A stretch of 6,943 nt of DNA, taken from Gammaproteobacteria bacterium (lineage in GTDB: Bacteria; Pseudomonadota; Gammaproteobacteria; Acidiferrobacterales; Acidiferrobacteraceae). Below the pieces are notes generated by a model. The model saw only the letters and a list, made by a program, of their open reading frames with translations, was not told the origin of the DNA and made no database searches. Position numbers and translations under genes: made by a program. Below, in pieces: positions 1 through 5,689 of the stretch; position 1 is the first letter of the stretch; every line of letters starts with the position of its first letter. The DNA lies in assembly GCA_028064935.1 (NCBI GenBank), contig JAPTWT010000095.1:1-6943 (forward strand), written 5' to 3'.

Positions 1-69
1 TTCGTACCATTGGGGGTCCTCGGTGACAACATCCAGAATGACGTTGCTATCGACCAGGACGGCGTCCAT
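1..69 (-). CDS. PIN-domain (VapC-type) toxin, N-terminal fragment
   Basis: The first 23 codons of a gene that runs off the left edge. The translation begins MDAVLVDSNVILDVVTEDPQ, the usual opening of PIN-domain ribonucleases: a hydrophobic beta strand ending in the first metal-binding aspartate (D7), followed by S-N and a short hydrophobic helix. VapC toxins of this family cut tRNA or other RNA in the cytoplasm and are held inactive by their partner antitoxin. The start ATG lies 14 nt after the stop of the AbrB-type antitoxin gene, the usual antitoxin-then-toxin order, so the two should be co-transcribed. The remaining acidic catalytic residues lie outside the window, so whether the toxin is intact cannot be judged. 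Confidence 0.82.
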   Translation of the reverse strand, partial: MDAVLVDSNVILDVVTEDPQWYE

Positions 70-83
70 GAGTGGATTCGTCC

Positions 84-311
84 TCAGGCGCCACGGGTCA
101 AGGCCATGATTTCGTCGGTGCTAAGACGTGCGGTGGCCTTGCCGCGCATGATCGCAAGAAGCTCGCGCCCGCGACGCGGAGCCTTCTCGGCCTTCCTTAC
201 GATGACGGTATGACCGCGCACAACGAACTCCACTTCGGTGTTGGGCAGAAGGCCGGCTTTGAGTCGGATGTCGACGGGGATGGTGACTTGGCCTTTGCTA
301 GTAATTCGCAT
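84..311 (-). CDS. AbrB/SpoVT (VapB/MazE-like) antitoxin
   Basis: A 75-aa protein. Residues 1-40 (MRITSKGQVTIPVDIRLKAG onward) are a textbook SpoVT/AbrB swapped-hairpin DNA-binding domain: the SKGQVTIP core, then a VEFVVRGHTVIVRK strand pair. Residues 41-75 are a charged tail of the kind that wraps and blocks the partner toxin. Length is normal for VapB-type antitoxins. The ATG is preceded by a strong AAGGAG ribosome binding site nine bases upstream. The PIN-domain toxin gene follows 14 nt downstream, making a type II toxin-antitoxin pair. Such antitoxins usually repress their own promoter, and a perfect 8-bp inverted repeat (342-363) about 30 nt upstream of the start is a candidate operator. 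The family call is firm; the cognate pairing is inferred from adjacency. Confidence 0.88.
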   Translation of the reverse strand: MRITSKGQVTIPVDIRLKAGLLPNTEVEFVVRGHTVIVRKAEKAPRRGRELLAIMRGKATARLSTDEIMALTRGA

Positions 312-341
312 GATGATCTCCTTATAGGGGGTGTGTTCGGC

Positions 342-363
342 GTATTACTTTTGAGAGTAATAC
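342..363 (-). promoter_or_regulatory. 8-bp inverted repeat, candidate antitoxin operator
   Basis: GTATTACT (342-349) and AGTAATAC (356-363) form a perfect 8-bp inverted repeat around a 6-nt spacer. It covers the stop codon of the 74-aa gene and ends about 30 nt before the antitoxin ATG. No T-run follows it on the minus strand, which argues against an intrinsic terminator. On that strand a TTGACC box (377-382) lies 17 nt upstream of a poor -10 match (TACTCT) inside the repeat, so promoter and operator may overlap. That arrangement would suit autoregulation by the AbrB-type antitoxin. The repeat is seen directly; its role is inferred. Confidence 0.45.
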
Positions 364-569
364 TTTCTACGCCATCGGTCAAACACCCTGCTGAAGGCTG
401 CCGCTGTCGCCATCGTGTTATCGTTCGGACGGCGTTCTGGAATAAAAATCTTGCGTGCCTTTAGCTTCCCAGCCTCGACGGACTCCAAATCGATGTATGC
501 AAACCTCTCCGGAAGTTCAGGGTTCGCGGATTCGCGCCGCAAGCGCCTTTCAGTTTCTTCGTAATCCAT
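345..569 (-). CDS. Small charged protein of unknown function (74 aa)
   Basis: I do not recognise this protein. From the ATG at 569 it encodes 74 residues beginning MDYEETERRLRRESANPELP and ending in the basic stretch RVFDRWRRKYYSQK. It is rich in Arg and Glu, has no Cys, and shows no membrane segment or signal peptide, so it is probably a small soluble cytoplasmic protein, acidic at the N-terminus and basic at the C-terminus. The 569 start is chosen because GGGAGG sits about seven bases upstream. The same frame stays open to an ATG at 653, which would add 28 residues and overlap the preceding gene's end; that extension is rich in low-information Gly/Ser/Val and lacks a clear ribosome binding site. 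It follows the AlbA_2 gene by 64 nt on the same strand and precedes the antitoxin by 33 nt. It could be the last gene of the defence operon or an independent small gene. Confidence 0.6.
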   Translation of the reverse strand: MDYEETERRLRRESANPELPERFAYIDLESVEAGKLKARKIFIPERRPNDNTMATAAAFSRVFDRWRRKYYSQK

Positions 570-633
570 ACCCCAGCCTCCCGAAACTCCGGAAACCGCA
601 ACCGTGGCACCAATGGGCGCTTGTCGTTTCCGC

Positions 634-1824
634 TCATTCGGCGCGCTCCGCATTCATGGCAACCGATGCTGCCGCTGGTAGCACATCGGGCCGCGCTACG
701 ATGACCTTGAAGAGATTGCCGGCGCGGTCGTCGATGAGCTCGATGTCAGGCCAGGCACGCAGCAGGCCGCTGCCCAGCCCGCGATAAGGGAGGAGCTTGG
801 CGGCAAATGAAGCCAAGACAGGATTACGCATATTGGAGTTGCCGGTTTTGACGTTCTCGATCGTCAGATTGTTGGGTAGGTGTCCGGGGCTTACGATCTC
901 GACTCGATCCGCAAACACCAGCACACGCACCGGGGCGTTGATGAAGTAATCACGGTGAATGAGCGCGTTGGCGACCAGCTCTTCCCAGACGATGCGGGGC
1001 ACTTCGGGGCGGCCCACGGTGTTGATGCCCTGATCCCCTTGCAGGGCGCGGGTGTTGGCGCTGATGAAGCCCAGTGTTTGCTGAAACACATCGGCGAGCT
1101 TGCCGGTGATGTCCCGGCTGTCGATGTAGCGCTCGCCCTCAATCTCGTTGCCGACGAAGGCCACCGCCTTGATGATGAAGGCGGGCAGCGCGTAGTGCGG
1201 TGTCTTGGCGAACAACAGCGCTCCGGCGACATTGAGATGCCCCTGGCTCAAGAGGTTCATGTTGGTCAGCAACTGGGGCAGTGGCTGCTGATGCTGGGCG
1301 AGCGGCTCGCCGAATTGCTGCTCGAAGAAGGCTTCGAAGTAGGGTAGGTCCACATCGCCCGAGCCCAGGCCGGCCACGGGTGTTTCGTCGGCATGGACCA
1401 AGCCTGCCTGCTGGAACAGGCGTTGCAGTTCCTCGCGCGAGGTGGCCCGACGCTTGTCTGGGCCCGACTTCACCCAGATAGCGCCGTTTCTGTCCATGTA
1501 AGGCTTGCTGATGCCCTCAGGAATGGAGACCACGATAACCGTGCCCGCTGGGTGTGGCACGTTATCGGTAAGCGGATTCACAGCTGGGCGCACGTTCTGC
1601 GATGCCGCGTTGGCGACAAGCTGATTGAGGCGGGCCACGTCGGCACCTGATAGACCGCGCACCGAGCCATCGTCGTTCACGCCGATAAAGATGCGCCCGC
1701 CTGCGGTGTTGCTGAAAGCAACGATCTCCCCCGCCAAGGCATCGGCATTGGTGACGTCCGCCTTGAACTGATGGCGGCTGTCCTCGCCTCGACTGAGGAT
1801 GTCGATCAGCTCTGTGGTTTCCAT
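634..1824 (-). CDS. AlbA_2 (Schlafen-like) domain plus GHKL ATPase protein
   Basis: A 396-aa, apparently complete protein. Residues about 14-135 form an AlbA_2 (Schlafen AlbA_2) nucleic-acid-binding domain: ESRHQF-like opening (EDSRHQFK, 14-21), the hallmark FSNTAGGRIFIGVNDDG (37-53), and IWVKSGPDKRRATSRE near 116-131. The C-terminal half resembles a GHKL/HATPase_c_4 fold as in RecG-related putative regulators: WEELVANALIHRDY (280-293, with the Asn of the N box), FADRVEIVSPGHLP (304-317) and the glycine-rich GLGSGLLRAW (349-358). Such proteins are often labelled transcriptional regulators or putative DNA-binding proteins and are frequent next to restriction systems; the exact activity is unknown. 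The start ATG lies inside the end of the PHP-ATPase gene (19-nt overlap) with AAAGAGG about ten bases upstream, so the two are probably translationally coupled and act together. No frameshift or missing core motif is visible. Confidence 0.88.
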   Translation of the reverse strand: METTELIDILSRGEDSRHQFKADVTNADALAGEIVAFSNTAGGRIFIGVNDDGSVRGLSGADVARLNQLVANAASQNVRPAVNPLTDNVPHPAGTVIVVSIPEGISKPYMDRNGAIWVKSGPDKRRATSREELQRLFQQAGLVHADETPVAGLGSGDVDLPYFEAFFEQQFGEPLAQHQQPLPQLLTNMNLLSQGHLNVAGALLFAKTPHYALPAFIIKAVAFVGNEIEGERYIDSRDITGKLADVFQQTLGFISANTRALQGDQGINTVGRPEVPRIVWEELVANALIHRDYFINAPVRVLVFADRVEIVSPGHLPNNLTIENVKTGNSNMRNPVLASFAAKLLPYRGLGSGLLRAWPDIELIDDRAGNLFKVIVARPDVLPAAASVAMNAERAE

Positions 1825-4475
1825 AGGTTGTAAACCTCTTTACGACGGTTGAAGGCTTCCCGGCCACCTTCCATGATGCTGATGATGGCTTCGTGCACCA
1901 CGCGGGCGTCGATGCTGCCGCTTTGCGTGGCGACCTTTTCGTCCTGGTACTGGCAGGCGTGCACCTGCTCGGCGTCACCCAGCACTGGGAAATTGGCGTT
2001 GTGGGTGGCAAAGATGAATTGGGTGTGAGGTTTCATGTTACGCAGCAGCTTGATCACATCGTCGTAGATAGTCTGGTTGTCCAGATCGTCTTCTGGCTGG
2101 TCGATGATGATCACGTCGTTCTGTCGTTGGCTGAGCACGTACAGCAGTAGTGCCGAAGCACGTTGCCCGAGTGAATGGTGCTTCAGCTCCTTGCCGCGAT
2201 AGCGGATGATGAACCGGTTGGGCACCTGCCAAGTGACGAACTCGGCCAGGTTCTGCATGAAGGTCTTCTCAAAGACCTCGGGAGTACTGCCTGCCTTGGC
2301 CAAAGGTCCCGGCAGGGCACGCAACAGCCCGCCGAAATCGGCGTAGTCCTCCATGACCGCTCGCAGCGTGGCTTCGCGGATGTTGCTGCCTTTGAAAAGC
2401 TGCTGCATGAAGTTTATGGCGGCTCCCTTGTCGCCTTTGAAGTCAGCTTCGATCTGCAGAGCAGTGTGGCTGGCATTCACGCGGTCCAGTTCCGCCTTGA
2501 CGGTGTTGAACTCGCGCAGCCAAAGGTCGTTTAGCTTGCCGATCTCGTCAAATAACGCATCGCGGATACTAGCCTGCTGTGACTCCTGCTTGGTCAGCGC
2601 CTCCAACATTTGCTCAGCTTTTGTTTTGCGCTGTTGCTGGACCAGGAAGTCGTCCGGTTGGATAGCGGTCATGCCGGTTTGCTTGAGTTCCTGGGCCAGC
2701 TGCCGCTCGACTTGTGCGAACTCTTCCTGGAGACTCTTGCTTACACCTTCAAACTCGCCCTGTTTGGTCTTGAGGCGAGCCACAATGGCGCGCGCCTCTT
2801 GCTCGATCTGCTTGAGCTGATCGACCTTTGCAATGAGATCGGAAAACTCGGCGTAGTACGCAGAGAAGAATTCCGAGTTCTGCCGGGACACATAGCTCGT
2901 CGCGTTGCGCAACTCGTCCTCGTGCCCGGCGAGCAGGCTGCCCAAGGCAAGGATGAAGTTGTCTGCCCGCTCTTTCATGCGCATTAGCGCAGCGGCGTCC
3001 TGCTGGAAGCCCAGGCGCTTCTGCAGCTTGTCGGCGACACCGTACTCCTCGAACTTCTTCAGACGGAAGTTGGCATCGGTGAGTTGGATCTCGAAGTCGC
3101 GCTTGAGTTCGGCGGCGTTGCTGAGTTTCAGCCAGCGCTGGGTGGCTTCGCGCACGCGCAGGCGCTGGTCCTCGATGTCATCGCGCAGGACACGAAGCTT
3201 TTCGCCGACCAGCTTTTCCACCAGATCGGTCTCGAAACCTTCGCCGGTGCTGGAGAGGTCTTTTTGCCCGAAGTAGATCGGGCGGCGCAGTACGGTTTCC
3301 CGGATCGATACGCCTGGCTGCAACTTGTCGTCCAGGTAGACGTTGGGTGCTTCGCGGAAGATGCGGGAGATCGTGAATTCTTGCCCGTACACATCGCTGG
3401 CCGTCAGCGTCACTTTGCCGCCGCTGCCCAGGGTGTGGCGGATCAACTCATCTTTGTACCTGATATCTTGTGCCTTCTCGCCCCGTGGAATGTCGAGGGC
3501 GTAGCGCACTGCCTCCAGGATGGATGACTTGCCGCTGCCACGGATGCCGATGAGCGTATTGAGTTCGGGGGAAAAATGCAGCGTCTGCCCGTCAAGGATG
3601 CCGCCATCGAAGTGGATGCTGCGAATATGGGATGCCTGGTGCTTGGGCGGCTCCGACGCAACGCGCGAAGCTGGATCGCTCAAGGCAAACTTGACAGCCT
3701 CGAAAGACAATTCGCCCAGCTTTAAATAGCAGGTCTTGCCGCAACCGATTTCGTCGATGCCCTTGGGGTCGCTGCCTTCAAGCTCGGCGGGATACCAGTT
3801 TTGCAGCCAGTCCTGAACCTTGGCGCGGCTGGGCTTATCTTTGCCCATACCATCGCGAGTGCGTACCTTTTGGAAGCCCAGGGCCCTGCGCCGAAAAAAC
3901 TCGTTTTGCCCCAGCTCGGAAAGGCGGCCGCCATTCAGCTCGGCCCACAGCCCACTGGGTGCTTCCACATGGGCGAAGACGAGGAAAAAGTCGCGGTGAT
4001 AGTTTTCCAGCTTCTTGATCGTCTCCAGGAGCGACCAGGAGGTGCGCCCGTTCTCCTGTTCATACTCTGCCGGTGCTTTACCTTCGAACGCGCTGGTCAG
4101 GAATGGGCTGATGTGGTTGTGCCCATCAATCCACGCGCCGGAGAACACAACCAGCGTGTGGATGCCATTGGCCCCATCGTTGACGGACAGCTCAACGCCC
4201 GGCAGCAGCGCAATGCCTTTCTTTTGGGCTGTCTTGCGTAGTGTTTTGAACTCTTCAAAGTCGAACTTATTGTGATTGGTGATGACCCCCAGTCGGATTT
4301 GCGCTTTCTCTAGCGCTGCCACGTAGTTGCTGTTGTAATAGTTGTCGTCGCCTGCGTATTTGAATTCGCGGTCTGCGCGGGTGTGCAGATGAAAGTCGGC
4401 GCGAACCCATTGTGCCCCTTCGACGAAAACGTTAGTGCGCGCCCCTGATTGCTGGGGTTGCAGGTCATCCGTCAT
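1806..4475 (-). CDS. PHP-domain SMC/ABC-type ATPase (TrlF-like)
   Basis: An 889-aa protein with two modules. The N-terminal PHP domain (about 24-280) has FHLHT (28-32), TNHN (66-69), PGVELS (92-97), IHTLVVF (105-111) and AHVE (168-171). PHP domains are usually metal-dependent phosphoesterases. The second module is a split ABC/SMC-type ATPase: Walker A GIRGSGKSS (310-318), Q-loop YFGQKDL (401-407), a long Gln/Glu/Lys-rich coiled coil (about 415-690), signature-like SLGQRASA (768-775), Walker B VIIIDQPEDDLDN (788-800) and switch-His ATHN (823-826). There is no Cys pair in the coil, so no Rad50/RloC-type zinc hook. The architecture matches proteins labelled TrlF-like AAA-like ATPases; that name is from memory. 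The start overlaps the HsdR remnant by ATGA, and its GAGGAGG ribosome binding site is encoded by that gene's last codons. Oddities: Asn replaces the Asp of the usual TDH motif, and SDPK (235-238) replaces the usual SDxH, so the metal site is atypical. A role in nucleic-acid sensing or phage defence is inferred. Confidence 0.87.
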   Translation of the reverse strand: MTDDLQPQQSGARTNVFVEGAQWVRADFHLHTRADREFKYAGDDNYYNSNYVAALEKAQIRLGVITNHNKFDFEEFKTLRKTAQKKGIALLPGVELSVNDGANGIHTLVVFSGAWIDGHNHISPFLTSAFEGKAPAEYEQENGRTSWSLLETIKKLENYHRDFFLVFAHVEAPSGLWAELNGGRLSELGQNEFFRRRALGFQKVRTRDGMGKDKPSRAKVQDWLQNWYPAELEGSDPKGIDEIGCGKTCYLKLGELSFEAVKFALSDPASRVASEPPKHQASHIRSIHFDGGILDGQTLHFSPELNTLIGIRGSGKSSILEAVRYALDIPRGEKAQDIRYKDELIRHTLGSGGKVTLTASDVYGQEFTISRIFREAPNVYLDDKLQPGVSIRETVLRRPIYFGQKDLSSTGEGFETDLVEKLVGEKLRVLRDDIEDQRLRVREATQRWLKLSNAAELKRDFEIQLTDANFRLKKFEEYGVADKLQKRLGFQQDAAALMRMKERADNFILALGSLLAGHEDELRNATSYVSRQNSEFFSAYYAEFSDLIAKVDQLKQIEQEARAIVARLKTKQGEFEGVSKSLQEEFAQVERQLAQELKQTGMTAIQPDDFLVQQQRKTKAEQMLEALTKQESQQASIRDALFDEIGKLNDLWLREFNTVKAELDRVNASHTALQIEADFKGDKGAAINFMQQLFKGSNIREATLRAVMEDYADFGGLLRALPGPLAKAGSTPEVFEKTFMQNLAEFVTWQVPNRFIIRYRGKELKHHSLGQRASALLLYVLSQRQNDVIIIDQPEDDLDNQTIYDDVIKLLRNMKPHTQFIFATHNANFPVLGDAEQVHACQYQDEKVATQSGSIDARVVHEAIISIMEGGREAFNRRKEVYNLWKPQS

Positions 4476-5101
4476 CGTCCCTCCTCATACGCCGACAGCC
4501 CGGCAATCTCGTACCCCTGCGCCGGTTTGTGCAGCAGCGGTGTCAGGTTTTCCACCGGCGCCAGTTCCTTCTCGATGCGTGCCTTCCAGCCCAGGCCCAA
4601 GGGGGCCAGCGGGGCCATCGGATCGCTCAGGGCTTCGCCGCCGAAGATACGGCGGCGCAGCACTTCATCGACAAAGGTTTGCGGCGCGGAAGCCCCTAGG
4701 CCATGCCGCGCCCCAATGCCGGCAAGTTCGCGCGTCTTCTTCTTGGCCTTGAAGCGATCAGAGTCGGTGCTGATGCGCAACTGACTGACCATCTCGAAGT
4801 GGTTCTTACACCAGTCGCGGATATTGACGAGGGCGTAGTTCAGCGGCGTGTCGTCGTCGCGCTCGAAGCTGTTGATGTCGCGCAGCGTCTGGGTGGTGTT
4901 GTACACATCAGGCGTAATGACGCTGTCAAGCAGGTGCTGGAATTTGCTGTCGATCAAGCGAACGCGGTTGAGGGCCTCGAGCTTTTCGCGAAAGCTCGCC
5001 TCCAGCACGGCACGATCATGGATATCGGGGCAGTAGGTGTATTTGAGATCTTTCAGTGCGGCAATGAGATCTCGGTCGATTTGGTTTTCTGTTATTGCCA
5101 T
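4472..5101 (-). CDS. HsdR-like type I restriction subunit, internally deleted remnant
   Basis: A 209-residue open frame that I read as the two ends of a type I restriction R subunit fused in frame. Residues 1-115 (MAITENQIDRDLIAALKDLK through LVNIRDWCKNHFEMVSQLRI) match the start of the HsdR N-terminal domain. Residues about 118-209 (TFVDEVLRRRIFGGEALSD, LGLGWKARIEKEL, LTPLLHKPAQGYEIAGLSAYE) match the extreme C-terminal tail. Full HsdR is roughly 1000 residues; the nuclease residues (D..ExK, which normally follow QLRI-T-D) and all helicase motifs are missing, so it cannot cut or translocate DNA. The ATG at 5101 has AAGGAAAGGG upstream. A GTG at 5146 would add 15 residues and overlap the broken helix-turn-helix gene by 4 nt. 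The last codons carry the ribosome binding site of the next gene, which may explain why the tail persists. It might be a stable vestigial protein or non-functional. The family assignment rests on recall of HsdR ends. Confidence 0.72.
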   Translation of the reverse strand: MAITENQIDRDLIAALKDLKYTYCPDIHDRAVLEASFREKLEALNRVRLIDSKFQHLLDSVITPDVYNTTQTLRDINSFERDDDTPLNYALVNIRDWCKNHFEMVSQLRISTDSDRFKAKKKTRELAGIGARHGLGASAPQTFVDEVLRRRIFGGEALSDPMAPLAPLGLGWKARIEKELAPVENLTPLLHKPAQGYEIAGLSAYEEGR

Positions 5102-5142
5102 GAACCAAACCCTTTCCTTCGCAGCGCTGTTTTGACCCACGT

Positions 5143-5342
5143 TCACACCGCCTCCGACTTTTGCCTATTTATGCTCTCGGCGATCCAGCGATTCAGTTCG
5201 GAGCGGCGAAAGCGCCACGTGCCCCCGAGCTTGAACGCTGGAATTCTCCCTTCTGGGCCAAGCGATAGACTGTCCGTTTTCCGGCTTTGAGGTATGCGGC
5301 GACTTCGTCGAGCGTCAGGATTTCGTCTTCCGGGTAAGTCAT
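5143..5342 (-). pseudogene. Excisionase/MerR-type helix-turn-helix protein, frameshifted
   Basis: From the ATG at 5342 the frame reads MTYPEDEILTLDEVAAYLKA then GKRTVYRLAQKGE, a clear HTH_17/excisionase-family DNA-binding domain, then runs off into FQRSSSG and stops at 5193 after 49 codons. The neighbouring frame carries the expected continuation FKLGGTWRFRRSELNRWIAE followed by SINRQKSEAV and a stop at 5143. Adding one base in the short T run at 5244-5245 (plus strand) restores KGEIPAFKLGGTWRF and a normal 66-residue protein. Such small proteins bind DNA as regulators of restriction and island operons or as excisionases. It leads the minus-strand operon, and its restored stop would overlap the alternative GTG start of the HsdR remnant by 4 nt. 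The break is either a real mutation or a one-base sequencing or assembly error; no slippery heptamer suggests programmed shifting. Confidence 0.85.
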
Positions 5343-5384
5343 CGTCTTGCCGTTACCATTTGCCGACGCTGAATCTCGTTAGCC

Positions 5385-5415
5385 AGGATTGACCAATCCT
5401 ACCAAGCGCGGTAGG
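5385..5415. promoter_or_regulatory. Paired inverted repeats upstream of the island operon
   Basis: AGGATTG (5385-5391) and CAATCCT (5394-5400) form a perfect 7-bp inverted repeat with a 2-nt centre. It runs into a second repeat, CCTACC (5398-5403) and GGTAGG (5410-5415), and AGCGC (5405-5409) also pairs with GCGCT (5415-5419). They lie 43-77 nt upstream of the helix-turn-helix start. On the minus strand TTGGTA precedes the palindrome and a weak TAACGA follows it, so the palindrome could sit between -35 and -10 as a repressor operator. The repeats are seen directly; operator function, perhaps for the broken regulator, is inferred. Confidence 0.4.
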
Positions 5416-5640
5416 CGCTCGCCAGTTCTGCAGGAAACCCGCCGACACACCAAGGAGGGATGCGGCTTCATGAGCAAGCTCGACGCGCGCCACGTGTAGC
5501 AGTTCGTATTTGGTGCGCCGCAGGGGCGTTGAGGTGATGAGTCCGTCTCTGGGTCTCGCGGAGCGTGCCGCCGCCGTGAGCTGCCTCGGCGCAGGCCCGA
5601 GGCTCGCGACGGCCTGGAGTCTCGCGGGGGCGCAGTGCGC

Positions 5641-5646
5641 TACAAT
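5641..5646 (+). promoter_or_regulatory. Candidate -10 box for ubiA
   Basis: TACAAT is a five-of-six match to the sigma-70 -10 consensus, in an otherwise very GC-rich stretch 44 nt before the ubiA start. No good -35 box lies at 16-18 nt spacing (a TGGAGT is about 20 nt away), so the promoter call is tentative. Transcription from here would give a short 5' leader and drive ubiA and the coupled GST-like gene. Confidence 0.35.
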
Positions 5647-5689
5647 GCGACGTTTTCAAGACCCGGTCATGGCGCGGGCGTAGGGGCGG

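Larger units (their letters stand above)
5343..5689. other. Divergent intergenic region between island and ubiA
   Basis: This 347-bp stretch separates the leftward island operon from the rightward ubiA operon. The island-proximal part holds the paired inverted repeats at 5385-5419. The middle part has a strong GGAGG (5454-5458) followed by very short open frames only: 9 codons from 5470, 25 codons from 5460 and 48 codons from 5537. The ubiA-proximal part is very GC-rich and has a TACAAT box at 5641-5646. I see no tRNA, no convincing gene, no terminator with a U-run and no recognisable direct-repeat attachment site. Confidence 0.6.

Noticed and set aside
72..464. A 130-codon plus-strand open frame across the antitoxin
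   Set aside because: It is the shadow of the AbrB-type antitoxin and crosses the intergenic palindrome; no ribosome binding site or domain supports it.
880..1347. A 155-codon plus-strand open frame
   Set aside because: It lies entirely opposite the AlbA_2/GHKL gene, whose frame has recognised motifs; the translation shows no family resemblance.
2400..3230. Rad50/RloC-type zinc hook in the ATPase coiled coil
   Set aside because: The coiled-coil region contains no cysteine, so a CxxC hook is absent.
5144..5146. GTG start for the HsdR remnant, adding 15 residues
   Set aside because: HsdR proteins characteristically begin near MAITE, and the ATG at 5101 has a clear AAGGAAAGGG upstream; the GTG remains only a possible alternative.
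5193..5245. Programmed -1 frameshift in the helix-turn-helix gene
   Set aside because: A -1 shift would restore the frame, but there is no slippery heptamer at the site; a lost base is simpler.
5343..5689. tRNA gene or attachment site at the island edge
   Set aside because: No cloverleaf or T-arm-like sequence and no direct repeat could be seen in this gap.
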